This document shows positions 63,580-64,000 of a stretch of DNA of 64,000 nt, in pieces (position 1 is the stretch's first letter; every line of letters begins with the position of its first letter). The stretch is taken from assembly GCF_008710135.1 (NCBI RefSeq), contig NZ_VYKK01000007.1, forward strand, positions 1-64,000, written 5' to 3'. The notes under the pieces were generated by a model. That model was not told the DNA's origin, made no database searches, and saw nothing but the letters and a program-made list of their open reading frames with translations. The translations under genes were made by a program, and so were the position numbers. This stretch comes from Paenibacillus spiritus (lineage in GTDB: Bacteria > Bacillota > Bacilli > Paenibacillales > Paenibacillaceae).

Positions 63580-64000
63580 CGTCCTCCCGCAGCCGTCCGG
63601 ACGGCAATCCTCCCGTCCTCGATCCGGATCATCCGGTCGGCGGTCTGGGCAATCTCCTCGTTGTGCGTAATCATGATCGTCGTCTGGCGGTACCGTTCCG
63701 CCAGCCGCTTCATCAGGATCAGCACCTCCTGGCTCGTCCGGCTGTCGAGGTTGCCCGTCGGCTCGTCGGCCAGCACAATCGCCGGCTTCGCCGCCAGCGC
63801 CCGGGCAATGGCGACCCGCTGCTGCTGGCCGCCGGAGAGCTGTCCCGGCAGGCTGTGGGCTTTGCTCTCCAGTCCGAGCGCGTGGAGCAGCTCGCCCACA
63901 TGCCGCTCATCGGGCGCGGAGCCGTCGAGCTCGACGGGCAGCGTAATATTTTCGCGGACGTTCAGGATCGGAATCAGGTTGTAGTTCTGAAAGACGAATC
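63576..64000 (-). CDS. ABC transporter ATPase (FtsE/MacB/LolD-like), 5' part outside window
   Basis: The frame continues to the window end. Visible are [26 protein letters not shown] (Q-loop), signature LSGGQQQR, Walker [13 protein letters not shown], switch MITHNEE and a short C-terminus [10 protein letters not shown]. Walker A lies beyond 64000. It is the ATPase of the FtsX permease gene and overlaps it by 4 bp. Confidence 0.92.
   Translation of the reverse strand, partial: FVFQNYNLIPILNVRENITLPVELDGSAPDERHVGELLHALGLESKAHSLPGQLSGGQQQRVAIARALAAKPAIVLADEPTGNLDSRTSQEVLILMKRLAERYRQTTIMITHNEEIAQTADRMIRIEDGRIAVRTAAGGR

Overview
The window looks like chromosomal DNA of a GC-rich Gram-positive spore-former of the Paenibacillaceae (inference). 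Pointers are Firmicute-style AGGAGG ribosome binding sites with many TTG/GTG starts, an S-layer-homology protein, a PucR regulator, an MhqR/MhqO/MhqD set, an ECF-type biotin transporter, a zinc-free L31 protein, a guanine-type purine riboswitch in front of xpt-pbuX, stalk-domain (copper amine oxidase N-terminal-like) proteins and futalosine-pathway menaquinone genes. I see no rRNA, tRNA, CRISPR array, prophage or insertion sequence.

Layout. 0.1-10 kb: a reductive pyrimidine (or related N-heterocycle) catabolism locus: PreT subunit, PucR regulator, beta-alanine-type aminotransferase, CoA-acylating semialdehyde dehydrogenase and a four-gene ABC importer. A TAGACA-containing motif recurs at its promoters. 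10-18 kb: a membrane diguanylate cyclase, an S-layer-anchored protein with a duplicated C-terminal module, a DUF72 protein, a cytoplasmic alpha-amylase and a secreted RCC1/stalk-domain protein. 18.5-22 kb: bioY facing ecfA1 and an unusual ecfA2-ecfT fusion. 22-28.5 kb: two paralogous FlxA-like proteins, a Bcr/CflA exporter, a repeat-rich gap, the mhqR/mhqO/mhqD quinone-resistance set with two matching operators, and murI, whose stop codon lies in a 14-bp tandem array. 28.7-32 kb: mqnB-mqnD, a DinB-like protein and a methyltransferase.

32-36 kb: a potABCD polyamine importer whose potA has no ATG/GTG/TTG upstream of Walker A and appears to start at ATT behind a perfect Shine-Dalgarno. 36-48 kb: a FUSC-type membrane protein, an aldo/keto reductase, an AT-rich gene for a 69-residue membrane peptide, two more cyclic-di-GMP proteins (HD-GYP; GGDEF-EAL), pepT, an Old Yellow Enzyme homologue and a MATE pump. 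48-53.4 kb: rpmE2, then a six-gene operon (71-residue protein, YgiB-like Gly/Ser-rich protein, YjfC-type ATP-grasp ligase, lipoprotein, DUF350 membrane protein, K+ channel) behind a sequence matching a sigma-W-type ECF promoter. I consider this envelope-stress-like module the most interesting system here. 53.5-64 kb: a lipoprotein, a stalk-domain protein, the purine riboswitch with xpt-pbuX, a nonsense-interrupted Cys/Gly/Tyr repeat frame, an SRPBCC/ArsR pair, an AEC transporter and an FtsX-type ABC exporter cut by the window end.

The regions look like ordinary accessory and housekeeping neighbourhoods. The main cross-links are cyclic-di-GMP signalling (three proteins), polyamines (pot importer and a glutathionylspermidine-synthase-like ligase) and electrophile or envelope stress (mhq genes, Old Yellow Enzyme, the YjfC/K+ channel module). 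All functions are inferred from sequence motifs recognised by eye; no database search was run.
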